From DSXH01 sp037446915 (GTDB taxonomy: Bacteria > Bacteroidota > Ignavibacteria > Ignavibacteriales > Melioribacteraceae): a stretch of DNA of 44,997 nucleotides. Below are positions 36,095 to 44,485 of the stretch, piece after piece. Each line of letters opens with the position of its first letter. Position 1 is the first letter of the stretch. The notes beneath the pieces were generated by a model that did no database searches, was not told the DNA's origin, and was given only the letters and a program-made list of their open reading frames with translations. A program made the translations under genes and the position numbers. Location: the NCBI GenBank assembly GCA_037446915.1, contig JBBIHP010000011.1:1-44997 (forward strand), in the 5' to 3' direction.

Positions 36095-36697
36095 TTGAAT
36101 AAGATTCAGGTTGAAATATTAGGATTATCCGCCAGCCCGACTGCTGGCGGAGCTTATGCATTGCTCTTAAAAGAAGTTTATGGGGTAAGGAGATTGCCAA
36201 TAATTATTGGATCTTTCGAAGCCCAATCAATAGCACTTGAAATGGAAGGAATTAAACCACCCCGCCCACTTACACATGATTTGCTAAAAAACGTAATTGA
36301 TATATTAGGCGGTTCTGTTTCAGAAATAATTATTGACGAATTGCGTGAAAATACTTTTTACGCAAAAGTTAAAATTGAAGTTGCCACACTCTCTAATGAA
36401 ATTGATTCACGTCCAAGCGACGCAATAGCATTAGCAGTTAGAACCGGCGCCCCACTTTATGTTGCAGAAGATGTAATGAAAATAGCTTCCTTTGTTCCAT
36501 CATCAGAAGACTCTGACAAAATTCAGGATCTACCGGGTCAGCCCGAACCTGAAAGTAAACACCGGAAGAAAAATGTTCCGGAAACAAAATTGGCACAATT
36601 ACAGGATCAATTAAGAGAAGCTATTGAAAAAGAAGATTACGAACGTGCTGCTAAAATTAGAGATGAGATTAATAAGATCTCTGGAATTCAGAATTAA
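36095..36697 (+). CDS. DUF151 bifunctional nuclease-family protein with C-terminal UVR motif
   Basis: A 200-residue protein. Residues about 1-135 match the DUF151 (bifunctional nuclease) domain: LLLKEVYGVRRLPIIIG, SIALEMEGIKPPRPLTHDLL and DSRPSDAIALAVRTGAPLYV are its hallmarks. The C-terminal KLAQLQDQLREAIEKEDY region (about 165-197) is a UVR/UvrB-C-like coiled coil, a common partner of this domain. The only reasonable start is TTG at 36095, since the first ATG is inside the domain. Members have been reported to have nuclease activity in plants, but the bacterial role is unclear. It overlaps the stop of the convergent DUF2851 gene by 4 nt. Confidence 0.88.
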   Translation: MNKIQVEILGLSASPTAGGAYALLLKEVYGVRRLPIIIGSFEAQSIALEMEGIKPPRPLTHDLLKNVIDILGGSVSEIIIDELRENTFYAKVKIEVATLSNEIDSRPSDAIALAVRTGAPLYVAEDVMKIASFVPSSEDSDKIQDLPGQPEPESKHRKKNVPETKLAQLQDQLREAIEKEDYERAAKIRDEINKISGIQN

Positions 36698-38175
36698 TTA
36701 AAGATTGTCTTTCCTATTTCACACTCTAGGCATTTATTCTTGCTGCAATAATTTCTAAAAATATCAATCATTCCCTGTGCTAATACAGTCTTGTGTGTTT
36801 GATCATTCAATTGCAATGAATTTGCTACATCAATAATTATTTGATTTTCTGAACGCTGTTGATAAATTGAATAGACCTTTAATATTTTTTTTGTTAATTG
36901 AGGATTACCGAATATTTCGAAATAAATTGCGAAGAAAGGTAAAATTACATTAACAACAATTTCATCTGCACGGGTTGCACCAACAAAATATTTAATGTCA
37001 CCATTTGTGACCTGATCGAACACAAAATGTGTTTTCCAGAAACCATCAGATTTTATTACAAAGAGAGAGCGAAGAGAATTTATTAGAACGGTAAGATTAT
37101 GTATTTCGGTAATTTTTTTAGCGACATTATTCATCATATTTCCATGCAAAATCTCCTTGATTAGTCTTGCGCCCCCAGCAATTCTAATGGTTGGAAAATT
37201 TTGAGGTCGTAGTCTAAAGAAATGCCAGCTCGATTCATCCATAAATTTGCCATCATAGAATGGTTTAACGGAATTCCAGTTTAACATAATTCTTTCGATA
37301 TAATTTTTGGAATCCTTATTCGAAATTTTATCAGGTTTTTTAACCAGTCCGCTTATATATAGAAGTAATGCTTCATATTTATCAACAAGTACTCCATCGG
37401 TCTCAATTTTTTGTAAGAAATTAATATTTGCCGATTGAGCTAATTCTACCATTTGAGCTTTGTTCTTTGAATAACCGAGAGCTTCAAAAATCAATTCATA
37501 AAAAAGCTGCTGCCAGATTTCTTTTTTAACAAAATCTTTATGCTGGAATTTCCTTTCGTGAAATTGTGAAGTTAATTCGTAAGCAATTACCGGCTCTCTA
37601 ATATTTAGTTCGTTTAGAAACTGGAGTTCTTTTAGTCTGTCGTAAATCTTGTTACACTTTTTATGGAATCTCTCAACACCAAGTTTCGATATGAACTTTT
37701 CTTTAATTTCATAGAGAACAGAAGCAGCGGAAGAGGAACATTTTAATTTTCCGGCGACCTCATTCTTTTCTTCTGTCATATTCAGTTTCAGATTTTCTAT
37801 TAACTGTTTCTCAATAAAATTAGAAAAGCATATCGAAGGTACCTTTCTGCCATTACGAGTGTAGACGTAGGATTGCTGATTTTTATTTATTAGAGATGCA
37901 TGAAGAATAACACTGTTATATTTATTATCAATATTATGACCATGGGCTTTCCAATCGGAGTAGTTACAATCAATTTCGATATCACCAACAAAAGTCAGGT
38001 TGCCAATTCTTAATCGGGCGTTTTTAAAGTCGGGTCCGGCTAAATCTTCATTTCTGGAACCAACATCTAAAATTGAGATATCATCGCCGGTCTCTGTTTT
38101 TAGAGGAGATTTGTAGGATTGCTTTTGCCATATATCATACAGCAAATTTTCTGGGATTTTTATTTCCGAACTCAT
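36694..38175 (-). CDS. DUF2851 family protein
   Basis: A 493-residue protein matching DUF2851, a family of unknown function common in Bacteroidota and Chlorobi relatives. Hallmarks are GPDFKNARLRIGNLTFVGDIEI near residues 45-66 (quoted here only in part: GPDFKNARL, GDIEI), followed by DWKAHGHNIDNKYNSVILHA and the C-terminal YCSKNKCLECEIG. The two-Cys end could bind metal. Most of the middle is helical. It has no signal peptide and is probably cytoplasmic. It follows pyrF by a 97-bp gap and its stop overlaps that of DUF151. Function is not known. Confidence 0.88.
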   Translation of the reverse strand: MSSEIKIPENLLYDIWQKQSYKSPLKTETGDDISILDVGSRNEDLAGPDFKNARLRIGNLTFVGDIEIDCNYSDWKAHGHNIDNKYNSVILHASLINKNQQSYVYTRNGRKVPSICFSNFIEKQLIENLKLNMTEEKNEVAGKLKCSSSAASVLYEIKEKFISKLGVERFHKKCNKIYDRLKELQFLNELNIREPVIAYELTSQFHERKFQHKDFVKKEIWQQLFYELIFEALGYSKNKAQMVELAQSANINFLQKIETDGVLVDKYEALLLYISGLVKKPDKISNKDSKNYIERIMLNWNSVKPFYDGKFMDESSWHFFRLRPQNFPTIRIAGGARLIKEILHGNMMNNVAKKITEIHNLTVLINSLRSLFVIKSDGFWKTHFVFDQVTNGDIKYFVGATRADEIVVNVILPFFAIYFEIFGNPQLTKKILKVYSIYQQRSENQIIIDVANSLQLNDQTHKTVLAQGMIDIFRNYCSKNKCLECEIGKTIFN

Positions 38176-38272
38176 AGTAAATGAGTTTGTTATTATCTGA
38201 CTTACTTAATGTCGCTGTGCCCAATTACGGACTCAAGTTAATATTTAATTATTGGAAATGCTACTGCTAAAG

Positions 38273-39082
38273 TTAAATAATTTTAGAGATGGATTCGTTC
38301 AGTTCCTGAATCGACTTATTAACCTTTTGCTCAAAGGATTCTGAACTATCACAATATATTAATGCTCTACTTACATTAACAATAAAGTTGTGATTATGGA
38401 TTGAGCGGAAAGTTTTTACAACTTCTTCAAGGTCACCACCTTGAGAACCAATACCCGGCAAGAGTATCGGTAATTCTCCAAAAGAACTTATGTTTTCTGT
38501 TAATTCAGAAAGATTAGTAGCACCGAAAACTAATCCGCAGTTCTTATTAGTATTCCAGGAAGTAATAGTATTTATAACTGTTTGATAAAGGTAATTTCCA
38601 TCTGCGAGTTTTAACTTTTCAAAATCCTTTGAACCGGGATTAGAAGTTAAAGCAAGTATAAAAATCAGTTTATCGTGATAAGTAAGGAATGGTTCTACAG
38701 AATCAAAACCCATGTAAGGGTTAACAGTAATTGAATCGAAATTGAAATGCTCAAATACAGATTGTGCGTACATCTTACTGGTATTACCAATGTCGCCCCG
38801 CTTTGCATCACCTATAGTAAGAATTTCTCTATCGGGTAAGTAACTTAATGTCTCCAGAATATTATCGAGTCCTTTTGTTCCGTCCTTCTCGTAAAAAGCA
38901 AAATTAATTTTATAAGCAGCGGCATAATTATAAGTACTTTCAATAATAATTTTATTGAATTCTGTAACAGGGTTTTTACAACTTCGAAGGTGTTCAGGAA
39001 TTTTATTTAAATCCGTATCCAATCCTACACAAACATGAAAACCTTTTTCAATTCTGCTTTTAAGTTTTTGCTGAGCGTTCAT
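38273..39082 (-). CDS. pyrF: Orotidine 5'-phosphate decarboxylase (type 2)
   Basis: A 269-residue TIM-barrel enzyme converting OMP to UMP. The active-site motif is GDAKRGDIGN with Lys94 and Asp97; CVGLDTDLNKIP at the N-terminus and LPGIGSQGGD near the phosphate-binding loop mark the longer type-2 PyrF. It follows rodA by 11 nt and may be the last gene of the mre-mrd operon. Other pyr genes are absent here. Purine (purH) and pyrimidine synthesis genes therefore flank the morphogenesis genes. Confidence 0.95.
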   Translation of the reverse strand: MNAQQKLKSRIEKGFHVCVGLDTDLNKIPEHLRSCKNPVTEFNKIIIESTYNYAAAYKINFAFYEKDGTKGLDNILETLSYLPDREILTIGDAKRGDIGNTSKMYAQSVFEHFNFDSITVNPYMGFDSVEPFLTYHDKLIFILALTSNPGSKDFEKLKLADGNYLYQTVINTITSWNTNKNCGLVFGATNLSELTENISSFGELPILLPGIGSQGGDLEEVVKTFRSIHNHNFIVNVSRALIYCDSSESFEQKVNKSIQELNESISKII

Positions 39083-39093
39083 TTATTTCATTA

Positions 39094-40323
39094 TTAAGTG
39101 TGAAGCTTTCTATTTCTATAAATATTTAGAACAATCCCTATCATTATCATATTAACTACAAGCGAACTACCCCCGTAACTAAGGAAAGGAAGTGGAAGAC
39201 CAACTACAGGTGTAACACCTACATTCATTCCAATATTTATTGCAAAATGACTGAACATCAAACTTAATATGCCAACTATAACAAGAACACTGAACCGATC
39301 CTTTGCCATTCCTGAAATATTTAATAAACGGATAAATAAAATTAGGAATAGTATTAGAACCAATATGCTTCCAATAAAACCGAACTCCTCTCCAATTACA
39401 CAATAAATAAAATCTGTCCACTGCTCTGGTATAAAACGAAGCTGGGTTTGATTACCTTGTAAAAAACCTTTACCTGTAAAACCGCCAGAACCAATTGCTA
39501 ATTTAGCTTGAAGTGCATTATAACCTGAACCAAGCGGATCCATTGATGGATCAAGAAATGATTCAATCCTTTTTTGCTGATGCGGCTTTAATATCCTGAA
39601 AGCATAATCGAAAAAGAAACTTGCACCAAGGTTAATTACAAATACAGTAACACTGTTAAACAAATCCCTCTTAAATAAAAATAAGGCAACTATTACAAGT
39701 ACAAGAGAAATAAGAAATACAACAGTTCCAAATAGTGATGCTATAACAACAACTCCGGGAGATAAAACAACAAACAAACCGAACAGACTAATTCCACCCC
39801 AATAAATAAGTGACATAGTAATAATCATAAATACAATTGCTGTTCCTGTATCGGGTTCCATCATAATTAAACTTATAGGAATAAAACCTATTAATAATGC
39901 AATCCCTATATCTTTGATATTATTTATATCCCTGTTCTTATAAGTCAGCCAGTTTGCAAGACATAGAATTAAAGCTACCTTAGCAAATTCAGAGGGTTGA
40001 AAACCAAACGGACCAAAATTCAACCAGCTTCTTGAACCATAAACTGTTTTACCCGCTAAAAGTACCAAAATAAGTAACAGAATTGATACAGCATATGCAG
40101 GTACTGAAAACATTTTAAATACTTGCTGTGGTAGTGAATAGACTACGAAAAAAGCAATCAATGCAACTAAAGCAGAAAAAACCTGTTTCTGGAAATTACC
40201 GCTTGCAGTAGGATGACTAACAGTAGCGCTGTAGATTGCAATTAATCCGATAATTGCTAAAAAAAGAACAGGAAGAAAAATCGATAAATCAAACTTATCC
40301 TGTAGCTTATAATTAATTTGCAA
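39094..40323 (-). CDS. rodA: Rod-shape glycosyltransferase RodA (SEDS family)
   Basis: A SEDS polytopic protein of about 409 residues that polymerises lipid II glycan with PBP2 in the elongasome. Features: YSAT near the first helix, GSRSWLNFGPFGFQPSEFAK with the family motif, GSGYNALQAKLAIGSGGFTGKGF and the late LPFLSYGGSS. The start is placed at TTG 40323 because GAGGAGAGGGAAGAC lies just before it; a GTG at 40341 would lie upstream of that ribosome binding site. It overlaps mrdA by 11 nt. About ten membrane helices. Confidence 0.95.
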   Translation of the reverse strand: MQINYKLQDKFDLSIFLPVLFLAIIGLIAIYSATVSHPTASGNFQKQVFSALVALIAFFVVYSLPQQVFKMFSVPAYAVSILLLILVLLAGKTVYGSRSWLNFGPFGFQPSEFAKVALILCLANWLTYKNRDINNIKDIGIALLIGFIPISLIMMEPDTGTAIVFMIITMSLIYWGGISLFGLFVVLSPGVVVIASLFGTVVFLISLVLVIVALFLFKRDLFNSVTVFVINLGASFFFDYAFRILKPHQQKRIESFLDPSMDPLGSGYNALQAKLAIGSGGFTGKGFLQGNQTQLRFIPEQWTDFIYCVIGEEFGFIGSILVLILFLILFIRLLNISGMAKDRFSVLVIVGILSLMFSHFAINIGMNVGVTPVVGLPLPFLSYGGSSLVVNMIMIGIVLNIYRNRKLHT

Positions 40324-42139
40324 AGTCTTCCCTCTCCTCACCTTTTAACGAACCCAGGTATTCACTTTTTTTAATCTGTTGAGCGTTATTCTTTTGTAAG
40401 TATGCTTTGATAACATCCCGGGCAATTGGTGCAGCATGAACACTTCCGAAACCGACATTTTCTACAATTACAGCAATTGCAATTTTGGGATTTTCATAAG
40501 GTGCAAAGCCGATAAATACTGCGTGATCATCACCGTGCGGGTTTTGAGATGTTCCGGTTTTACCGGCAATGTTAATATCCGGTAAGCGAATATTCCCCGC
40601 AGTTCCAGCACCGTTTACTACTTTGAACATTGCATATCGAACAACATCAAAAGATTTTGAACTGATATTAATATCAAAAGTTTTTGGATTTACCTCAACA
40701 AACTTACCGGTTGATGTTTCAATATATCCTTTTAAGAAGTGCGGCTTTGCAGATTTTCCAAAATTTGCAAAGAGCGCCGCATATTGAGCTAATTGTATAG
40801 GAGTAACACTCAATTCACCCTGACCGATACCAAGACTAACTAAAATTCCTTTGGGCCACCTATCAACTCCAAAAGCTTTATCATAATATTTTCTTGTTGG
40901 AAGAATACCCGGACTGTCTTCCGGAATATCAATATTGGATTTTTTACCAAAGCCAAAACGGTAGGAGTATTCAGCCCATTTATCCAAACCAATTTTAAGT
41001 ACTAGCTGATAAAAGAATGTATTGCAGGATTTTTCTATGGCAGTTGTAACATTAACACTACCGTGAACATGAAGACATTTAAAGAATCGATCACCAAACT
41101 GAAATCCGCCGCCACAACTTACCCTATAATTTGTATCGATAATTCCCTCTTCAAGTGCAGCAAGAGCTGAGAGCATTTTAAATGTTGAACCCGGTGAATA
41201 GATTGACATGGTAGCACGGTTAAACATCGGCTTATCTTCATTGGAATTAAGCTTATTCCAGATTTCATTTGATGTTACTGAAGCAAAATCTTGTAAGTTA
41301 TATTCAGGTGCGCTTACAAATGCTAAAATTTCTCCTGTTGATGGTTCAATTGCAACGAGAGCACCCCTTTTGTCTTTGAATGCTTCTTCTGCAACCAACT
41401 GGGCATCTTTATCTATTGAGAGAACTAAATCGTAACCTTTAATAGCAGTTTTGTCTTCTTCTCCATTTTTATATTTGCCAATTGTCTTCTGATGCGAATC
41501 CACAAGAACATATTGAATTCCCTTCTGTCCGCGTAAAATATCTTCGTAGGTTTTTTCAATTCCGCTAAATCCAATTTCATCGCCCATAGAATATTCATTA
41601 CGCCGCTTCTGTAATAATCCAGAAGAAATTTCTTTACTATACCCGAACATATGAGAACCCATAATTCCAAACGAATAATCCCTTTGCGTTTCAATTACAT
41701 AATCAACACCCGGAAGTTTGGAAGAGTTTTCTTCATACCAAGCAATTACTTTAAAGTTTACATCCTTTGCTACTCTTCTTGGTATATACTTGGATATCTG
41801 ATCGTTCTGTTTTAATATCCGGTTAATATATCCTTCGGGAACACCCAGTATAGCTTCAAGAAATGGAGTTAATTTATTATCGTACTCAGCGGGGGTAATT
41901 CTTAATGTGAATGATGGCTTGTTGCCTACAAGAACCTGGTAGTTCCGGTCGAAGAAAACTCCTCTCGGTGCAGTCTGGTAAATCGGTTTAACACTATTCT
42001 CATCTGCTTTAGTAGAGTAAGCCGGTTGTTCAAGTATCTGCATATTGAAGAGCCGGAATGCAATAACCGAAACAAATAATATTATCGCAAGAAAAATTAT
42101 TCTTCTTCTTATTATCGATCCGAAATTTGTATCGTTCAT
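40313..42139 (-). CDS. mrdA: Penicillin-binding protein 2 (elongasome transpeptidase)
   Basis: A 608-residue class B PBP. One N-terminal membrane helix (about 13-33), a dimerisation region, then the transpeptidase domain with Ser318-x-x-Lys321 in GSTFKM, Ser371-Cys-Asn373 and Lys527-Thr-Gly529. The Ser is the acylated nucleophile for D-Ala-D-Ala crosslinking and the target of beta-lactams. It follows mreD with an ATGA overlap, and rodA begins inside its 3' end, so SEDS partner and transpeptidase are coupled. All three active-site motifs are intact. Confidence 0.96.
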   Translation of the reverse strand: MNDTNFGSIIRRRIIFLAIILFVSVIAFRLFNMQILEQPAYSTKADENSVKPIYQTAPRGVFFDRNYQVLVGNKPSFTLRITPAEYDNKLTPFLEAILGVPEGYINRILKQNDQISKYIPRRVAKDVNFKVIAWYEENSSKLPGVDYVIETQRDYSFGIMGSHMFGYSKEISSGLLQKRRNEYSMGDEIGFSGIEKTYEDILRGQKGIQYVLVDSHQKTIGKYKNGEEDKTAIKGYDLVLSIDKDAQLVAEEAFKDKRGALVAIEPSTGEILAFVSAPEYNLQDFASVTSNEIWNKLNSNEDKPMFNRATMSIYSPGSTFKMLSALAALEEGIIDTNYRVSCGGGFQFGDRFFKCLHVHGSVNVTTAIEKSCNTFFYQLVLKIGLDKWAEYSYRFGFGKKSNIDIPEDSPGILPTRKYYDKAFGVDRWPKGILVSLGIGQGELSVTPIQLAQYAALFANFGKSAKPHFLKGYIETSTGKFVEVNPKTFDINISSKSFDVVRYAMFKVVNGAGTAGNIRLPDINIAGKTGTSQNPHGDDHAVFIGFAPYENPKIAIAVIVENVGFGSVHAAPIARDVIKAYLQKNNAQQIKKSEYLGSLKGEEREDFAN

Positions 42140-42624
42140 ACTATTCCCTTCTTAGGTTTGAAGATAATAATCGGCAAACCAAATATTGCTGTATACAATC
42201 CGGGTAAAATTGCTATATCAATAAAAAGTTTTAGTAAACTCACATCAGGATTCACATTCATAATACTCGAATAAATAAAAGAATAAATTGTACCGCACAA
42301 AAATACTATTAGTACAAATAGAAGTGAAGTTGTATTGATATCAATTTTGTTCTCATTATAAAAATAACCGGCAATAAATGCAGAGATAGTATAAGATAGC
42401 ATTGATGCACCCAGCATTCCGCCTGAGATCAGGTCAAAAATAAATCCCAATAAAAATCCAAGCAGTGTTCCATAAATCTGTCCATTTAAAAGAGTGAAGT
42501 AAATAATGAGAATAATTATAAGATTGGGTGAAATATCGTAAACAGAAATTAATGGAATAACCACTAATTGTAATGCAGCAAGAGGAATAAAAATTAAAAC
42601 CGGTTTTATAAAATTCCAGATCAT
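42136..42624 (-). CDS. mreD: Rod-shape-determining protein MreD
   Basis: A 162-residue inner-membrane protein with about five hydrophobic helices and little polar sequence, as expected of MreD. Helix segments such as GTLLGFLLGFIFDLISGGMLG are typical, and the fold matches the family around GMLGASMLSYTISAF. It links MreC to the cytoplasmic MreB and the PBP2-RodA synthase. It starts directly after the mreC stop with no gap and its stop overlaps the mrdA ATG (ATGA). Family sequence conservation is low, so the call leans on context and topology. Confidence 0.9.
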   Translation of the reverse strand: MIWNFIKPVLIFIPLAALQLVVIPLISVYDISPNLIIILIIYFTLLNGQIYGTLLGFLLGFIFDLISGGMLGASMLSYTISAFIAGYFYNENKIDINTTSLLFVLIVFLCGTIYSFIYSSIMNVNPDVSLLKLFIDIAILPGLYTAIFGLPIIIFKPKKGIV

Positions 42625-43452
42625 TTACTTCATCAAGTTCATTTCTAATTGATTTATTTGTCTGCTGGATACCACTTTTAATACAAAGACATTACTAACA
42701 GAACGGATATCTGCAAAAGGTTTTACATAAATTGTATGTAGCAATCCTAACGCTAATGATTCCTTTTTCGAAATTATTCCAATCGGTATATTCGGTGGAA
42801 GCAAAGTACTGAAATCAGATGTTTCAACTTTCTCCCCAACTTTAATTTCGTATGTAGTAGGAATATTCTTAATTATCAGTTCACTTCCATTCCAGCTTAG
42901 AACCCCATCAACATTAATATTTTGAACAGTAACGGCAATATTTAACGAGCTATTAAATAGTGTCTTAGTTACAGAGAAATTATCAGTCACATCAGCGATA
43001 ATTCCAACCAATCCATTAGAATTTAAGACCGGCATCCCAACCTGTATTCCATCATTTGAACCTTTGTTTAATATGATATTACCCTGAATTTTATTTACCA
43101 ATTTAGAAATTACATCTGCAGCAATAAGATCATATTTGCTTGTATCAGGGACAGACAACATATTACGCAAGTTTTGATTTTCGACTCCCTGTTTACGAAG
43201 CCTATTTAATTCGAGCATTAACCTTGCATTTTCTTCTTTAAGCTGATCGATGGAAGGATCGGTTGAAAAAACACCGGTTAAGAAATTGAGAAAATTGTTA
43301 ACCGCGGCAAAACTTCCTAAAGCGAATGTTCTAATTTTTTTTACTTCGGGTTTTTCGTTACTTGCAAGAAAAGATAGACTGATTACAATAAGTATTACTA
43401 ATAGAAAATATTCTTTGAATTGATATGTAAAGCGCCGTAAAAAATTAAACAT
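42625..43452 (-). CDS. mreC: Rod-shape-determining protein MreC
   Basis: A 275-residue bitopic protein: short cytoplasmic N-terminus, one membrane helix (about residues 15-30), a coiled coil (about 68-92, for example DQLKEENARLMLELNRLRK), then a double beta-barrel periplasmic domain. Typical MreC segments are NIILNKGSNDGIQVGMPVLN and GLVGII. It bridges MreB and PBP2. The start ATG at 43452 shares one base with the mreB stop, consistent with coupled translation. Length and domain order are normal. Confidence 0.93.
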   Translation of the reverse strand: MFNFLRRFTYQFKEYFLLVILIVISLSFLASNEKPEVKKIRTFALGSFAAVNNFLNFLTGVFSTDPSIDQLKEENARLMLELNRLRKQGVENQNLRNMLSVPDTSKYDLIAADVISKLVNKIQGNIILNKGSNDGIQVGMPVLNSNGLVGIIADVTDNFSVTKTLFNSSLNIAVTVQNINVDGVLSWNGSELIIKNIPTTYEIKVGEKVETSDFSTLLPPNIPIGIISKKESLALGLLHTIYVKPFADIRSVSNVFVLKVVSSRQINQLEMNLMK

Positions 43453-44477
43453 TAGTAAGTTCTTTTACGTATAAACACCTTAGAATATTTATTTAGATTT
43501 TCAATTGCCTTACCGGCACCACGCACTACTGCTGTTAACGGATCATCAGCAACATGTACAGGAAGATTAGTCTCCATTCTTATTCTTTCATCTAATCCCT
43601 TAAGTAATGCTCCACCACCGGTAACCATAACACCGCGGTCTAATATATCTGCAGAGAGTTCAGGTGGAGTTCTTTCCAGGGTTTGTCTGATTGCATCAAT
43701 AATCTGGGCAACATTTTCATTTAATGCTTCGCGTATTTCAACAGAACTTACCTCGGCAGTTTTGGGAATACCACCAACTAAATCCCTTCCCTTAACCTGA
43801 ATAGTAACTTCTTCTTTAAGTGGAACAGCGGAACCAACCTCGCATTTAATTGCTTCTGCGGTTCTTTCACCAATTAAAAGATTATAATTCTTTTTAAAGA
43901 ATTGCATAATTGCATTATTCATTTCATCACCGGCAATTCTAATTGATTCTTCATTTACAATTCCAGCCAAAGCAATAACAGCAATTTCAGTTGTTCCACC
44001 GCCGATATCAATTATCATATTTCCAACGGGAGCTTCAACATCAACACCAATTCCAATTGCAGCTGCCATAGGTTCTGCAATAAGATGAACTTCTTTTGCC
44101 CCGGCATGTTCAGCAGCATCTCTAACTGCTCTTTTTTCAACTTCGGTTACACCACTCGGCACAGCTATTACAATTCTTTTACTTGCAAACGTATTAGGTG
44201 TTACACGTTTAATGAATGCTCTAATCATTCCTTCGGCTATTTCGAAATCGGCAATAACACCATCTCTCATTGGTCTGGTTACTCTAATCTCTCGATGTTC
44301 CCTGCCTTGCATTTCCTTAGCTTTATTTCCCAGCTCAATAATTCTTTTAGAATTTCTATCGAAAGCAACTATCGAGGGTTCATTTAGAACAATACCTTTT
44401 CCTTTTATGTAAATAAGTGTGTTAGCAGTGCCAAGGTCGATGGCAACATCTGTTGAGAATAGATCAAAAATTCCCAT
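43452..44477 (-). CDS. mreB: Rod-shape-determining protein MreB
   Basis: A 341-residue actin homologue forming membrane-bound filaments that guide cell-wall insertion. The ATPase signatures are present: VAIDLGTANTLIYIKGKG (phosphate 1, given in part), MIIDIGGGTTEIAVI (phosphate 2) and VTGGGALLKGLD (adenosine). The N-terminal amphipathic start IFDLFSTD is typical. GAGGG lies before the ATG, 8 nt after the purH stop. It opens the mreBCD-mrdA-rodA run, so the cell is expected to be rod- or filament-shaped. Confidence 0.97.
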   Translation of the reverse strand: MGIFDLFSTDVAIDLGTANTLIYIKGKGIVLNEPSIVAFDRNSKRIIELGNKAKEMQGREHREIRVTRPMRDGVIADFEIAEGMIRAFIKRVTPNTFASKRIVIAVPSGVTEVEKRAVRDAAEHAGAKEVHLIAEPMAAAIGIGVDVEAPVGNMIIDIGGGTTEIAVIALAGIVNEESIRIAGDEMNNAIMQFFKKNYNLLIGERTAEAIKCEVGSAVPLKEEVTIQVKGRDLVGGIPKTAEVSSVEIREALNENVAQIIDAIRQTLERTPPELSADILDRGVMVTGGGALLKGLDERIRMETNLPVHVADDPLTAVVRGAGKAIENLNKYSKVFIRKRTY

Positions 44478-44485
44478 TTTCCCTC

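Noticed and set aside
44085..44387. 100-codon open frame antisense to mreB
   Set aside because: Shadow of a highly conserved gene; composition and lack of any motif argue against coding.
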